Of a stretch of 64,000 nt of DNA, positions 1 through 8,422 are shown piece after piece (positions within the stretch are counted from its first letter, which is position 1; the number at the start of each line of letters is the position of its first letter). The notes beneath the pieces were generated by a model, which had not been told where the DNA came from, did no database searches, and saw nothing but the letters and a program-made list of their open reading frames with translations. A program made the translations under genes and the position numbers. The DNA comes from Chloracidobacterium sp. (lineage in GTDB: Bacteria > Acidobacteriota > Blastocatellia > Chloracidobacteriales > Chloracidobacteriaceae): contig JANWUV010000010.1 of the NCBI GenBank assembly GCA_025057975.1, positions 81,001 to 145,000 of the forward strand, read 5' to 3'.

Positions 1-1
1 G

Positions 2-427
2 GCGCATGCCGTCGTTCCATTTTACGGTCAGGGGATGAACGCCTCATTTGAAGATTGCTTCATCCTCGATGAGTGTCTCCGGCGGCACAACGGCGATACA
101 CAGGCGGCGTTTCTCGACTATCAACAGCGGCGCAAAATCAACACAGACGCGCTGGCTGAGTTGGCGTACGAAAACTACCTTGAGATGCGCGCTAAAGTGG
201 CGTCCCCGTGGTTCTTGCTGCGGCGGCGGTTAGAGTACGCGCTCTCCCGTGTGTTGGGCGACCGCTTTCTGCCGCTGTACACGATGGTGTCGTTTACGCG
301 GATTCCGTACGCAGAAGCGCGCGCGCGTGCGGCGCGGCAGGAGCGGTGGCTCGACGCGATACTAGTCGCCGTCGCGCTGGTCAGCTTGCTCACCTTGCTA
401 TGGCTGCTGTGGCGATGGTTTAGGTGA
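2..427 (+). CDS. kmo: Kynurenine 3-monooxygenase, C-terminal part (5' end outside window)
   Basis: The reading frame is open from the window edge and ends at 427, giving 141 residues. The stretch FYGQGMNASFEDC is the conserved flavin-contacting segment of kynurenine 3-monooxygenase, the FAD enzyme that hydroxylates L-kynurenine to 3-hydroxykynurenine in the tryptophan-to-NAD route. After it come the LDE-x-YQQRRK region and a hydrophobic C-terminal helix (about residues 120-138) ending WLLWRWF, a membrane-anchoring tail seen in this family. An internal ATG at 35 is not the start, because the conserved motif begins before it. The N-terminal Rossmann part lies upstream of the window. Identification is firm at family level; a related aromatic-ring hydroxylase is the only alternative. 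Confidence 0.85.
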   Translation, partial: AHAVVPFYGQGMNASFEDCFILDECLRRHNGDTQAAFLDYQQRRKINTDALAELAYENYLEMRAKVASPWFLLRRRLEYALSRVLGDRFLPLYTMVSFTRIPYAEARARAARQERWLDAILVAVALVSLLTLLWLLWRWFR

Positions 428-459
428 CGCTTCGCTGCGTCTACCAGGACGAAGTGTGC

Positions 460-482
460 CGCCCTTTTCGCAAAGGGGGCGA
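460..482 (+). terminator. Possible terminator hairpin after kmo
   Basis: A GC-rich imperfect stem (CGCCCTTT ... AAAGGGGGCG, small TCGC loop) lies about 35 bases behind the kmo stop. There is no clear T-run after it, so intrinsic termination is uncertain. A second hairpin (GGGCGTT at 576-582 with AACGCCC at 593-599) lies further on, also without a T-tract. Confidence 0.3.
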
Positions 483-693
483 TACAGGATAGGCAGTGCC
501 GGTATGCGCCGCCATCACGCTGCGCTACGTTTCATGCGTTGCTCTGGTAACTCCTTGTTTGCACGGCGCAGTTCAGGGCGTTTTTTGTGCGGAACGCCCG
601 CTGTCATGGCTTCATAAAGCGGCGGAACCCGGCTGCACGCCAAACGCTTGACGCCGCTCTACAAAAGCGGCTTGTCTCATATCGCGGAAGGCG

Positions 694-921
694 CTAGCGA
701 AACTGTAACCACAGGCGATAGAGCAATCGCCCGCCGCTAATCAGCCCGGCTAAACCGAGCAATGTAAACCATAGCGGCGCGGTTTGCAGCCACCGGTCAA
801 GCCAATAACCCACAAAAAACGACCCAACCAGCGTCATTGGCAGGCTTAGGGCCAAGCCGGCGGCTGTTAGCATCCGCGTACGCAAAGCCGCATCATTTTC
901 TGGATCTGGCGGCGGCTGCAT
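694..921 (-). CDS. AtpZ/AtpI-like small membrane protein
   Basis: This is a 75-residue protein with two transmembrane helices (about residues 17-41 and 47-68). The pattern GSFFVGYWLD in helix 1 followed by a glycine-rich second helix (LLGLAGLISGGRLLY) matches the AtpZ/AtpI family, small proteins usually encoded ahead of F-type ATP synthase genes and proposed to help c-ring assembly or Mg2+ uptake. The longer open frame reaching 1026 runs through a tRNA gene, so the ATG at 921 is preferred; an ATG at 873 is possible. It begins 15 bases after the 3' end of the tRNA-Ser gene, so both could share one transcript. No other ATP synthase genes are in the window. Confidence 0.6.
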   Translation of the reverse strand: MQPPPDPENDAALRTRMLTAAGLALSLPMTLVGSFFVGYWLDRWLQTAPLWFTLLGLAGLISGGRLLYRLWLQFR

Positions 922-936
922 TGGCGGTGAAAAGAG

Positions 937-1022
<86 letters not shown>

Positions 1023-1167
1023 GCAAAGGACTGAAAAACTATAGCCCGCCGACCGTACGCCGACAAGGTTGGATCGTCGGTGTTGCGCTACAATCGGCTG
1101 TGGAACGTTTGGCTTGGAAGCCGTCAGGGTGAGTGAGTTTCCAAAGGTTGTTGAAAGGAACTGTACC

Positions 1168-1473
1168 ATGGCTCAGGGTGACCGACGTCATTTCGAATAT
1201 CAGGTTGGCGACGAAGTATCCTTTGCCGCCGGGCGTGGGATGCAGTATGGCGAAGTCGTGCGGATTGTGACGCCCGGCCCAGAGGGGGCGATTGAAATCC
1301 AATGGGAGGACGGTCGGCGGGAAATCAAGAAAACCCGTGACCGCGCCGTCCGGTTGCTCCGGCGGGCAACCGGAGTCAGTGAGGTGGATGAGCAGCGTGG
1401 CGAACGCCGACGTAGCTTTGACAACGAAATTGCTGAGGTTCGGCGCAGCGACGTGCGCCGTTGGCGCGGATGA
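1168..1473 (+). CDS. Hypothetical small basic protein coupled to miaA
   Basis: The 101-residue protein starts at the ATG at 1168, six bases after an AAGGAA ribosome site; the frame is open further upstream but has no better start. Residues 8-50 (YQVGDEVSF...GEVVRIV...IQWEDGRREIKK) read like a small SH3/Tudor-type barrel with a conserved WEDG turn. The C-terminal 40 residues are very rich in Arg and Glu and are probably disordered. Its TGA stop overlaps the miaA ATG (ATGA at 1470-1473), which implies translational coupling. I do not recognise a named family; a nucleic-acid-binding role would fit the charge and the pairing with a tRNA-modifying enzyme, but that is inference. Confidence 0.65.
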   Translation: MAQGDRRHFEYQVGDEVSFAAGRGMQYGEVVRIVTPGPEGAIEIQWEDGRREIKKTRDRAVRLLRRATGVSEVDEQRGERRRSFDNEIAEVRRSDVRRWRG

Positions 1474-2432
1474 CGGAGCGTGTCATCCCAGTTGTTGTCG
1501 GCCCGACCTGTTCTGGGAAAAGTGATCTCGGCGTAGCGATTGCCCGCGCGCTGGACGGTGAAATCATCAACTTGGACTCCATTCAGGTGTACCGCGGCCT
1601 CAACGTCGCCACGGCGAAGGTTCCGCCGTCCATCCGCGCCGAAGTTCCACACCACCTGATTGATGTCGCGTCGCCGACCGAACACTACACCGCCGGCCGG
1701 TACGCCCGTGAAGCGGCGGCCTGTTTGTTGGAGATTGAGGCGCGCGGTCGGATGGCTGTTTTCGTCGGGGGGACGGGACTGTATCTCGACGCCTTGCGCG
1801 GTCGCCTGTTCACCGAGGACGCCCCGACCGATTTACGCCTGCGCGCACGACTCAAGGCCATCCGCGACCGGCATGGCGCACCTTGGCTGCACCGGATGCT
1901 GACGCGACTTGATCCGGCGACGGCTGCGCGCTTGCGTCCCAACGACTGGTCGCGGACGATGCGTGCGCTCGAAGTGTTCTTTCAATCCAAACAACCCCTC
2001 TCCGAACGTCAACGCGCGCTGCCGCCGCCGCCGGCTTTTGCGGCGCGGATGCGGATTATTGTCCTATCGCCACCGCGCGCGGCGCTTTACGCCCGTATCA
2101 ATGCGCGCGTCGAAGCCATGGTTGCCGCTGGACTGCTTGATGAAATCCGTGACTTGCTGGCGGCGGGCGTCCCACCGGACGCCGAGGCGTTTCAAGCGCA
2201 TGGCTACCGGCGGTTTATTGAATATTTGCGGGGTGAACGCTCCTATGAGTCGGCTGTTGAACAAATGAAAATCGACACGCGGCGCTACGCTAAACGGCAG
2301 CTTTCATGGTGGCGACGCGAACCAACAGCTGAATGGTTTTACGGTTTCGGCGGCGATCCCGCCGTGCAGGCGCAGGTCATTGCGGCGCTGCGGCGTCCGG
2401 CGACCAATCCGGCGCACACCCCTTCCGCGTGA
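1470..2432 (+). CDS. miaA: tRNA dimethylallyltransferase MiaA
   Basis: MiaA transfers a dimethylallyl group from DMAPP to N6 of A37 in tRNAs that read UNN codons. The 320-residue length is normal. Residues 11-18 form the P-loop GPTCSGKS, followed by the DMAPP-site segment LDSIQVYRGLNVATAK and the FVGGTGLYLDAL motif; the C-terminal region has the expected QMKIDTRRYAKRQLSWWRR segment. The ATG at 1470 overlaps the stop of the preceding gene; an in-frame TTG at 1461 would add three residues but lacks support. The carotenoid enzyme gene follows 25 bases downstream on the same strand, so they may be co-transcribed. Confidence 0.96.
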   Translation: MTERVIPVVVGPTCSGKSDLGVAIARALDGEIINLDSIQVYRGLNVATAKVPPSIRAEVPHHLIDVASPTEHYTAGRYAREAAACLLEIEARGRMAVFVGGTGLYLDALRGRLFTEDAPTDLRLRARLKAIRDRHGAPWLHRMLTRLDPATAARLRPNDWSRTMRALEVFFQSKQPLSERQRALPPPPAFAARMRIIVLSPPRAALYARINARVEAMVAAGLLDEIRDLLAAGVPPDAEAFQAHGYRRFIEYLRGERSYESAVEQMKIDTRRYAKRQLSWWRREPTAEWFYGFGGDPAVQAQVIAALRRPATNPAHTPSA

Positions 2433-2457
2433 TGAAACCGCCTCGTATAGTCACGGT

Positions 2458-4065
2458 ATGCGTCCTCAAAACGTCGCGGAAGCCGTTTCAGAATCGGTCT
2501 TTGATGTAGTGGTTGTCGGCGCCGGTGTGGCGGGTCTAACGGCGGCCGCGCTGCTGCAACGCGACGGCTACCGCACGCTGCTGCTTGAAGCGCATGACAA
2601 AGCGGGCGGCTGCGCCGGTTATTTTTCCCACAAAGGTTACACTTTCGACGCCGGAGCGACCGTCTTGATGGGGTTGGATGCTGGCGGCTTGCATACGCAG
2701 GTGCTAGCGCGGTTGGGCGTATCCCCGCCTGAAAGCACGCTGATTCGGCGCGTCCCGGTCCACCTACCCGACCGGACGGTGAACATTGACCACGATCAGA
2801 CGGCGTGGACGCGCGAGCGCGTCGAACGTTTCGCCCGCGACGCTGCCGAAGCCGAACGGTTGCGCGCTTTCTGGCAACTGGTTGACCGTACGGCGGACGC
2901 CATGTGGACGGCGACGGCGAAGTTGCCGGCGCTCCCGTTGCGCAGTTGGCGCGACTTGGCGGCGAACCTACGCCTTGTTTCCCCCGGTTTTTTAGGCATC
3001 ACGCCCTATCTTTTTTCAACCGTCGGCGATGTTTTGCAGCGGTATCGGTTGTGGGACAACGCGCCGCTGCGGGCGTTTCTAGACGGACTGCTGCTGATCA
3101 CCGCGCAGGAAACCGCCGACCGCGCGCCGTTTCTCAACGGCGCAGCTGGACTGGACATTTACCGGCACGGTATTCGGCGTGCGCGCGGCGGCATGAAGGC
3201 GTTCATCAAGGCGCATGTGGAAGCGTTTCGAGCGTTGGGCGGCGTGTTGAAACTGCGCCAGCGTGTAACGCGCATCACGCCGCAGCGCAGGGGCGGCTAT
3301 GTTGTTGAAACTGACCGTGGTCTAACCGTTTGTGCGCCGCGCATTATTGCTAACCTACCAATCTGGAATCTGCCGGGATTAGTTGCGGCGGACCTGTCGG
3401 CGCGGCTGGCGCGTCCGCTGGCAAAAGCCGGAACGGGCTGGGGCGCGTTCACCCTCTACTTGGGGGTGCGGGCGGAGGTCATTCCCGACGATGCGCCGCT
3501 CAATCACCAAGTGCTTTTGCGCTACGACGAGCCATTCAAGGACGGCAACAGTGCGTTCTTGAGCCTGAGCGAGCCCGACGACCGAGCGAGCGCGCCGCCA
3601 GGCCGCCGGACGCTCAATGTCTCAACACATACCGAGGTTGACGAGTGGTGGAGCGCCGCCCCTGAAACCTACGCCGCCCGACGTACGGCGCTTGCGGAAC
3701 GTCTGTTGACGGCGGTTGAGCGCGTTTTTCCTAACATCCGCGACGGTATTGAATGCGTGTTGCCAGGGACGCCGGTGACGTTTGCGCGCTACACGGGCCG
3801 CGCGCGCGGGATGGTCGGCGGTCTGCGGACAACGCTCTGGAACAGCAACCTTTTTGGCATCGGGGCGCGTGATGTAGGACTACCAAACTTCTGGCTTGTA
3901 GGCGACACGGTCTTTCCGGGGCAGGGCACGCCAGCCTGCGCACTGTCCGGTGTCAACGCTTGGCGCGACATCACCGGCTGCTGGACGCTTGACGCGCCGC
4001 CGCTCAGTGAGACGGTGCTGAGCGTCAAGCCGTCGTGCCTCAAGCCTGCGCCCCCGCCGGCATGA
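2458..4065 (+). CDS. CrtD/CrtISO-like carotenoid desaturase or isomerase (FAD)
   Basis: The 535-residue protein opens with a dinucleotide-binding fold (VVVVGAGVAGLTAAALL, about residues 16-32), then LLLEAHDKAGGCAGYF and TFDAGATVLMGLDAGGLH, which closely follow the pattern of the CrtISO/C-3',4'-desaturase (CrtD) branch of the phytoene desaturase superfamily. The C-terminal FAD motif WLVGDTVFPGQGTPA is also present. The enzyme would act on a membrane carotenoid, either desaturating or isomerising the polyene. The ATG at 2458 places the first strand close to the N-terminus; the frame stays open to 2380 inside miaA. The 3' end overlaps the convergent patatin gene by 26 bases. Which reaction it carries out cannot be settled from sequence, so no gene symbol is given. 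Confidence 0.82.
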   Translation: MRPQNVAEAVSESVFDVVVVGAGVAGLTAAALLQRDGYRTLLLEAHDKAGGCAGYFSHKGYTFDAGATVLMGLDAGGLHTQVLARLGVSPPESTLIRRVPVHLPDRTVNIDHDQTAWTRERVERFARDAAEAERLRAFWQLVDRTADAMWTATAKLPALPLRSWRDLAANLRLVSPGFLGITPYLFSTVGDVLQRYRLWDNAPLRAFLDGLLLITAQETADRAPFLNGAAGLDIYRHGIRRARGGMKAFIKAHVEAFRALGGVLKLRQRVTRITPQRRGGYVVETDRGLTVCAPRIIANLPIWNLPGLVAADLSARLARPLAKAGTGWGAFTLYLGVRAEVIPDDAPLNHQVLLRYDEPFKDGNSAFLSLSEPDDRASAPPGRRTLNVSTHTEVDEWWSAAPETYAARRTALAERLLTAVERVFPNIRDGIECVLPGTPVTFARYTGRARGMVGGLRTTLWNSNLFGIGARDVGLPNFWLVGDTVFPGQGTPACALSGVNAWRDITGCWTLDAPPLSETVLSVKPSCLKPAPPPA

Positions 4066-4876
4066 CCGACCGAAGCAGGGCCTCCGTCACGGCGCGGCCT
4101 GAAGCTACGAGAGCCGCCAAGTCGGATTGCCGATACAGCAGCATTCCGCGTCCAAGCGCGTCGGGAGTGACAATGTAGATTGGAATGTGCGGATACCGAG
4201 CGCGAAAGACGGCGACTTTGGCGGCGTTTTCCCGGCGGTGCGTCAGGCGATTGGCGATGTCGCTGACAATGATCTGACGCGGCGCAAAGGGCGCTTCAAA
4301 TAGGTACTCAATCGGCAGCCGGTTTCGACCGCCGGCGTCGCGAAGTCGCAGTGTCCGCCCGCCGTAGCGCAGCGTCCGGGGCGGATAGACTAACGGAATC
4401 GCCACAGCGCCGCGCATGGCGTCGGCTAGGGGAAAATCAGGCATCTCGCTGTGGAACAGCATGTCGCGTCCCGAAGCCGCATCAAAGGCCAGCAAGCCGA
4501 TTCGTTCAACACCGTGGTGCAGTTGTCGTGGGGAAGTCCGCTCAAGGCGCTCAAGGTATGCCGGGACGATTCCGGCTCGGCGACGGAAGTAGGCTTGTGC
4601 AAAGCGCGGCGCGCGCCGCGCCGCCGCCCAAGCCAACAAATGCCGCGACGACAGTCCTAGCCCTAGCGTCCGCATCTCGTCCAGCGATAAACCGACGCCA
4701 GCGTAGTAAGCTGCAATCAACGCGCCGACGCTCGAACCGACAATCTCCTGAATGTGGAAACCGTGGTTGACCAAGGCTTCAAGGACGCCGACGTGCGCGA
4801 CGCCGCGCGCCCCACCAGCTGTCAACACCAAACTGACCGGTTCGTTGGGGTGGAGGGCGGTCATGCAGCCATCCAT
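4040..4876 (-). CDS. Patatin-like phospholipase
   Basis: Residues 16-51 carry the patatin oxyanion motif GGARGVAHVG and the nucleophile elbow GSSVG (Ser49); the second member of the Ser-Asp dyad is the Asp in RLRDAGGRNR, where DAGG takes the place of the usual DGG/DGA. The 278-residue length fits bacterial patatins of the RssA type, which hydrolyse acyl esters of lipids in the cytosol. No signal peptide is seen. Two close start codons exist (4876 and 4864) with no good ribosome site before either. The gene sits behind sucC on the minus strand, with a terminator-like hairpin between them, and converges on the carotenoid gene. Confidence 0.85.
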   Translation of the reverse strand: MDGCMTALHPNEPVSLVLTAGGARGVAHVGVLEALVNHGFHIQEIVGSSVGALIAAYYAGVGLSLDEMRTLGLGLSSRHLLAWAAARRAPRFAQAYFRRRAGIVPAYLERLERTSPRQLHHGVERIGLLAFDAASGRDMLFHSEMPDFPLADAMRGAVAIPLVYPPRTLRYGGRTLRLRDAGGRNRLPIEYLFEAPFAPRQIIVSDIANRLTHRRENAAKVAVFRARYPHIPIYIVTPDALGRGMLLYRQSDLAALVASGRAVTEALLRSVMPAGAQA

Positions 4877-4877
4877 G

Positions 4878-4900
4878 AAAAGCTACGCCAGCAGCGTAGC
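4878..4900 (-). terminator. Rho-independent terminator candidate after sucC
   Basis: On the minus strand a perfect 7-bp stem, GCTACGC / GCGTAGC (arms 4882-4888 and 4894-4900, loop of 5), is followed directly by TTTTC. It lies 31 bases beyond the sucC stop and just ahead of the patatin start, so it could end or attenuate transcription of the long minus-strand operon. Confidence 0.5.
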
Positions 4901-4930
4901 CCCGCTTTCGTGTCTCAAAAGGCGATACGG

Positions 4931-6091
4931 TTACGCGGCAAGCTTGACCACCTTTTCCGCCGCATCCTTCATCCCGTCGGCGGTGGTGAAGTTCAACCCG
5001 GAGCTTTCCAACAGGGCGCGTCCTTGTTCAACGTTTGTCCCTTCCAAACGCACCACAATCGGCAACTTGGCGCCAAGGTTGCGTGCGGCGGCGATCACGC
5101 CCGCCGCCACCATATCGCACCGGACAATGCCCCCAAAGATGTTGATGAGCACCGCTCGTACGTTCGGATCAGAGAGTAGGATGCGAAACGCTTGCTCAAC
5201 CCGCTCCTGCGACGCGCCGCCGCCGACATCCAGAAAGTTGGCCGGATTCCCACCAGCCAGCTTGATGATGTCCATAGTCGCCATCGCCAACCCCGCACCG
5301 TTGACCATGCAGCCAATCGTGCCGTCCAACTTGACGTAGTTGAGGTCATACTTGGACGCTTCAGTCTCCAGTGGGTCTTCTTCGCGGGTGTCGCGCAGTT
5401 CCACATAGTCGGGATGCCGATACAGCGCGTTGTCATCCAGTATCACCTTGGCGTCAAGCGCGTAGAAGTCCCCTTCCTTCGTCAACAGAAACGGATTGAT
5501 TTCGATCAGCGAAGCGTCGCTTTCGACAAACGCTCGGTAAAGCGCCAGTAGAATCTTCACCACCCGGGCCGCCTGCGCACCGGTAAAGCCCAACCCAAAA
5601 GCGATTTTGCGCGCCTGATAGGGCTGCAAGCCCAGCGCCGGATCAATCACCTCGCGCAAAATTTTTTCCGGTGTTTCCGCCGCCACTTCCTCAATTTCCA
5701 TGCCGCCCGCTTGGCTCGCCATGATGAGGGGCGAAGCGGCGGTGCGGTCGATCAACAAGCTGAGGTATAGCTCGCGGTCAATGTGGAGACCTTCTTCAAC
5801 GATGAGCCGGTGAACCGTTCGTCCTTCAGGGCCGGTCTGAGGCGTCACCAGCTTGTGGCCCAGCATACGCAGAGCAATGGACTCAACTTCTTCAAGGGAA
5901 TGCGCCAGCTTGACACCGCCGCCCTTGCCGCGTCCGCCGGCATGAATCTGCGCTTTCAAAACGACCGGAAATGTTCCCAGCGCCTCGGCCGCCATACAGG
6001 CGTCCATCGGGTTGAGGGCGACATGATGGCGCGGCACTGGAACGCCGAACTTCGCTAATAAACGTTTGGCTTGATATTCATGGATTTTCAT
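4931..6091 (-). CDS. sucC: Succinyl-CoA synthetase (ADP-forming) beta subunit
   Basis: SucC supplies the nucleotide-binding ATP-grasp half of succinyl-CoA synthetase, the TCA-cycle enzyme that makes ATP or GTP from succinyl-CoA. The opening MKIHEYQAKRLLAKFGVPVP, the lysine/glycine segment KAQIHAGGRGKGGGVK and the C-terminal GGGASQERV ... NIFGGIVRCD block are characteristic, and 386 residues is the usual length. The partner sucD is not next to it: the downstream neighbour is a patatin and the upstream one is a membrane sensor only 10 bases away. The close spacing suggests that sucC is transcribed with the Roadblock/DUF4388 operon, an unusual setting for a TCA-cycle gene. Confidence 0.96.
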   Translation of the reverse strand: MKIHEYQAKRLLAKFGVPVPRHHVALNPMDACMAAEALGTFPVVLKAQIHAGGRGKGGGVKLAHSLEEVESIALRMLGHKLVTPQTGPEGRTVHRLIVEEGLHIDRELYLSLLIDRTAASPLIMASQAGGMEIEEVAAETPEKILREVIDPALGLQPYQARKIAFGLGFTGAQAARVVKILLALYRAFVESDASLIEINPFLLTKEGDFYALDAKVILDDNALYRHPDYVELRDTREEDPLETEASKYDLNYVKLDGTIGCMVNGAGLAMATMDIIKLAGGNPANFLDVGGGASQERVEQAFRILLSDPNVRAVLINIFGGIVRCDMVAAGVIAAARNLGAKLPIVVRLEGTNVEQGRALLESSGLNFTTADGMKDAAEKVVKLAA

Positions 6092-6101
6092 CGTTTTCGT
6101 C

Positions 6102-7361
6102 TTACCGGCGGCTGCGTAGCCGTTCGATGGCCTGCTTCAAGCTGATGCGCATCCGTTCAAGCGATTCGCCAAGCTCACCGATTTCATCGCCTGTGTTGAC
6201 GGCGATGGGTTCGTCTAATTCGCCAAGGCTGATGCGGTTGGCGGCTTCGGTGAGTTTCAAGATGGGCTGCGTGAGACGCTGCGACAAAACAAACGCCACG
6301 CCGATACCCAACACCAGCGATATGCCAGTGACCACAGCGATAATCAGCAGGGTGGTGTTAAAAACCTGACTGAAGTAGCTCTCGCGGACGCCGACCCCAA
6401 CGTACCCAAGGATGGTCACGTCATCCGGCGCTTTGATTGGCGCAAACGCCGTTTTGTAGGCGCCGCCCAGCAGATTGTTGTTGACGGCTGTGGGTTTATC
6501 GGCGGCCAGTTCGCTTTGGAGGGCGACGCCCAAGGCGCGTGGGTCGCTGGACGAAATCACCTTTCTGTCCTTCGCCAAAACCAACGCCACAGCAACGTCT
6601 TGTAAGTCGCGGTAGAGCGTTTGCTTGACTTCGCGCGTCAATGCCGTCAACGGACGATTCTCATCCTGCGGAGCATTGTTGATGAGTTGTCCAACGACGA
6701 CATAGCCCAGCGCCCGGTTGCCGGAGACCACCGGCGCCATGGCTTCAATTGTCAACCCAACCGGCGACGCCGGATTCCGATTGAATTGCTCCGCAAGCCC
6801 AAAGCTTTTGAGCAGGTCGGGCGGCTCATTGACAGCCCCGGCGACCTGAGCGCGTAGCAGGGCGTCCGGCTGATTACTTTCAGCGGCGTTTTTGGCTTTG
6901 ATGAACAAGGGGTTGTCGCCGAAGGAAGCCTCGCCGCCGCCGGCATTGCGCACCAGCACTTGCCCCTTGGTGTTGAGGATGGCGATAAAGTCCACGCCGG
7001 AGGACTCGACGCGCTGCCGGATGAGTTGAAGCAGCTTCTGCTGCCCGCCGGCCTGACTCTGCTGCGCAACTTGGGTTGGATTGCCGGAGGCGCTAGAAGC
7101 GCCGGTCGGCGGAGCCGCCGAGTCAATCAAATTTTCTGCCGCGACGGTCTGCGCTGTCGCCTGCGCCACTTCACGCAGAGCTTGTTGCCGTGAACGAAGA
7201 ATCCGGTCGGCCAAACGGGCGTCTTTCTCAATGTCGCGCCGCGCATTGCCGTCAATCGTGCCGCTGACAATGACGACAAACGCCAACGCCGACAAAGCCA
7301 ATGGCGCAAAAATCAACAGCGCCGCAAAAATGGCGAGCTTGTTCCGAATGTTAAGTTTCAT
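6102..7361 (-). CDS. Membrane Cache/HAMP sensor protein without output domain
   Basis: The 419-residue protein has an N-terminal membrane helix (about residues 8-31), a large extracytoplasmic region of roughly 300 residues resembling a dCache-type ligand-binding module (IAILNTKGQVLVRNAGG ... VVVGQLINN ... KDRKVISSSDP), a second helix near residues 335-360 and a HAMP domain (LTQPILKLTEAANRISLGEL ... TGDEIGELGESLERM). It stops about 10 residues after the HAMP coil, so there is no methyl-accepting, kinase, cyclase or phosphatase domain. Chemoreceptors and sensor kinases normally continue after HAMP. The ATG at 7361 is chosen; a TTG at 7373 has no support. It closes a run of five signalling genes and probably passes its state to their Roadblock or DUF4388 products, which is inference. 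Confidence 0.75.
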   Translation of the reverse strand: MKLNIRNKLAIFAALLIFAPLALSALAFVVIVSGTIDGNARRDIEKDARLADRILRSRQQALREVAQATAQTVAAENLIDSAAPPTGASSASGNPTQVAQQSQAGGQQKLLQLIRQRVESSGVDFIAILNTKGQVLVRNAGGGEASFGDNPLFIKAKNAAESNQPDALLRAQVAGAVNEPPDLLKSFGLAEQFNRNPASPVGLTIEAMAPVVSGNRALGYVVVGQLINNAPQDENRPLTALTREVKQTLYRDLQDVAVALVLAKDRKVISSSDPRALGVALQSELAADKPTAVNNNLLGGAYKTAFAPIKAPDDVTILGYVGVGVRESYFSQVFNTTLLIIAVVTGISLVLGIGVAFVLSQRLTQPILKLTEAANRISLGELDEPIAVNTGDEIGELGESLERMRISLKQAIERLRSRR

Positions 7362-7511
7362 GGGGGAAAGCAAAAGGATGTCTGATGAATCGCAACGTAC
7401 ATCTTCGTGTCCATCCTAACGGAGCTTCTTGGCCGATTCGAAGCTCATGGGGTTAGGACAGCGTCAGGTGGCAGGAATTTGCGACGCGCCGCCGCTTCGC
7501 CGAACCACGAA

Positions 7512-8318
7512 TCAGGCGTATAGGTGTTGCATAATCTCCAGCATCGCCTCTTGAAACTTGACCCGCCGTTCGTTGTCTGGAATTTCTTCAGCCAGGCGCT
7601 CGGCCAGCGACGGCATCATATCCTTGGGTAGTTGCCGCAGTTTGAAGCCAAGCGCCTCGGCGCAGTCCTCAAGGACAATCGGGGCCATCGGCCCGATGGC
7701 GCGCGTCAGCTCTCGTTCCGTCTGGTGGAGAATGTCTTCCGACACGGCGTCCACCACCGTATCTTCCTCCTGACGCTCGCCAACGTACTCCACCAAGCCC
7801 AAGTCATACAGGCGAACAATGACCTTCGAGGCCATTAGTTCATTGAGCTGCGTAATGTCGCCGATTTCGCCGACGGTACGAACACCGTCGAGGTTTTGGA
7901 TGACCGACCAATCTTCCGCGCGCAAGGAAAATTCCTTCATCGAGCGGGAGGAAAGCCGAAATACCGCGCGGGCGGATGGCACGACCCGGCGGACGCTTTC
8001 CCATTCCGTCGCATAGGTGACGCACTCCAGCAAAATCTCTTCCGTCTGGAGGTAGGTTGTCCGCTCATCGGTCGGCGTGTCCGTCGCCGTGAAGCTGAAC
8101 TTACCGCTGCCCCAAGAGAACAATCCGTATACGGCGTCTTCTCCAACGGCATCCTCGTAGACGGCGTGTACGATTTGCCCGTTGTCGAAGTACACTTCAC
8201 CCTGCCGTCCGTCGTCATGAACCAACTCCAAGACGCCGGTTCGATTGCTGGCGTGGAGTAGACGGAGGACATCCATGAGTTTGAGTTGCGCCAGATTGCC
8301 ACTGAATGCATTTGACAT
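7512..8318 (-). CDS. DUF4388 domain protein
   Basis: The 268-residue product starts at the ATG at 8318; the frame is open to 8420 but the family begins at this Met (MSNAFSGNLAQLKLMDVLRL). Residues 3-105 form a DUF4388 domain: a Gly-Asn-Leu start, a GVLELVHDDGRQGEVYFDNGQIVHA beta-hairpin block and a final GSGKFSF strand. The middle part (about 130-185) resembles a winged-helix segment (VIQNLDGVRTVGEIGD), and the C-terminal 80 residues are helical with an APIVLEDCAEALGF segment common in proteins that carry this architecture. DUF4388 proteins are found next to gliding, twitching or GTPase control genes in cyanobacteria, Deinococcota and myxobacteria; the molecular role is not established. Confidence 0.75.
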   Translation of the reverse strand: MSNAFSGNLAQLKLMDVLRLLHASNRTGVLELVHDDGRQGEVYFDNGQIVHAVYEDAVGEDAVYGLFSWGSGKFSFTATDTPTDERTTYLQTEEILLECVTYATEWESVRRVVPSARAVFRLSSRSMKEFSLRAEDWSVIQNLDGVRTVGEIGDITQLNELMASKVIVRLYDLGLVEYVGERQEEDTVVDAVSEDILHQTERELTRAIGPMAPIVLEDCAEALGFKLRQLPKDMMPSLAERLAEEIPDNERRVKFQEAMLEIMQHLYA

Positions 8319-8422
8319 GGCGTGCGTCCCCAAGGCGAAGAAAGTGTCCGTCGGTCGCACCGGCTGAGCCGAAGAGGTTTGGGGCGCGCAAAAGCATCGC
8401 CGCCAACCACACGAGCCCAACG

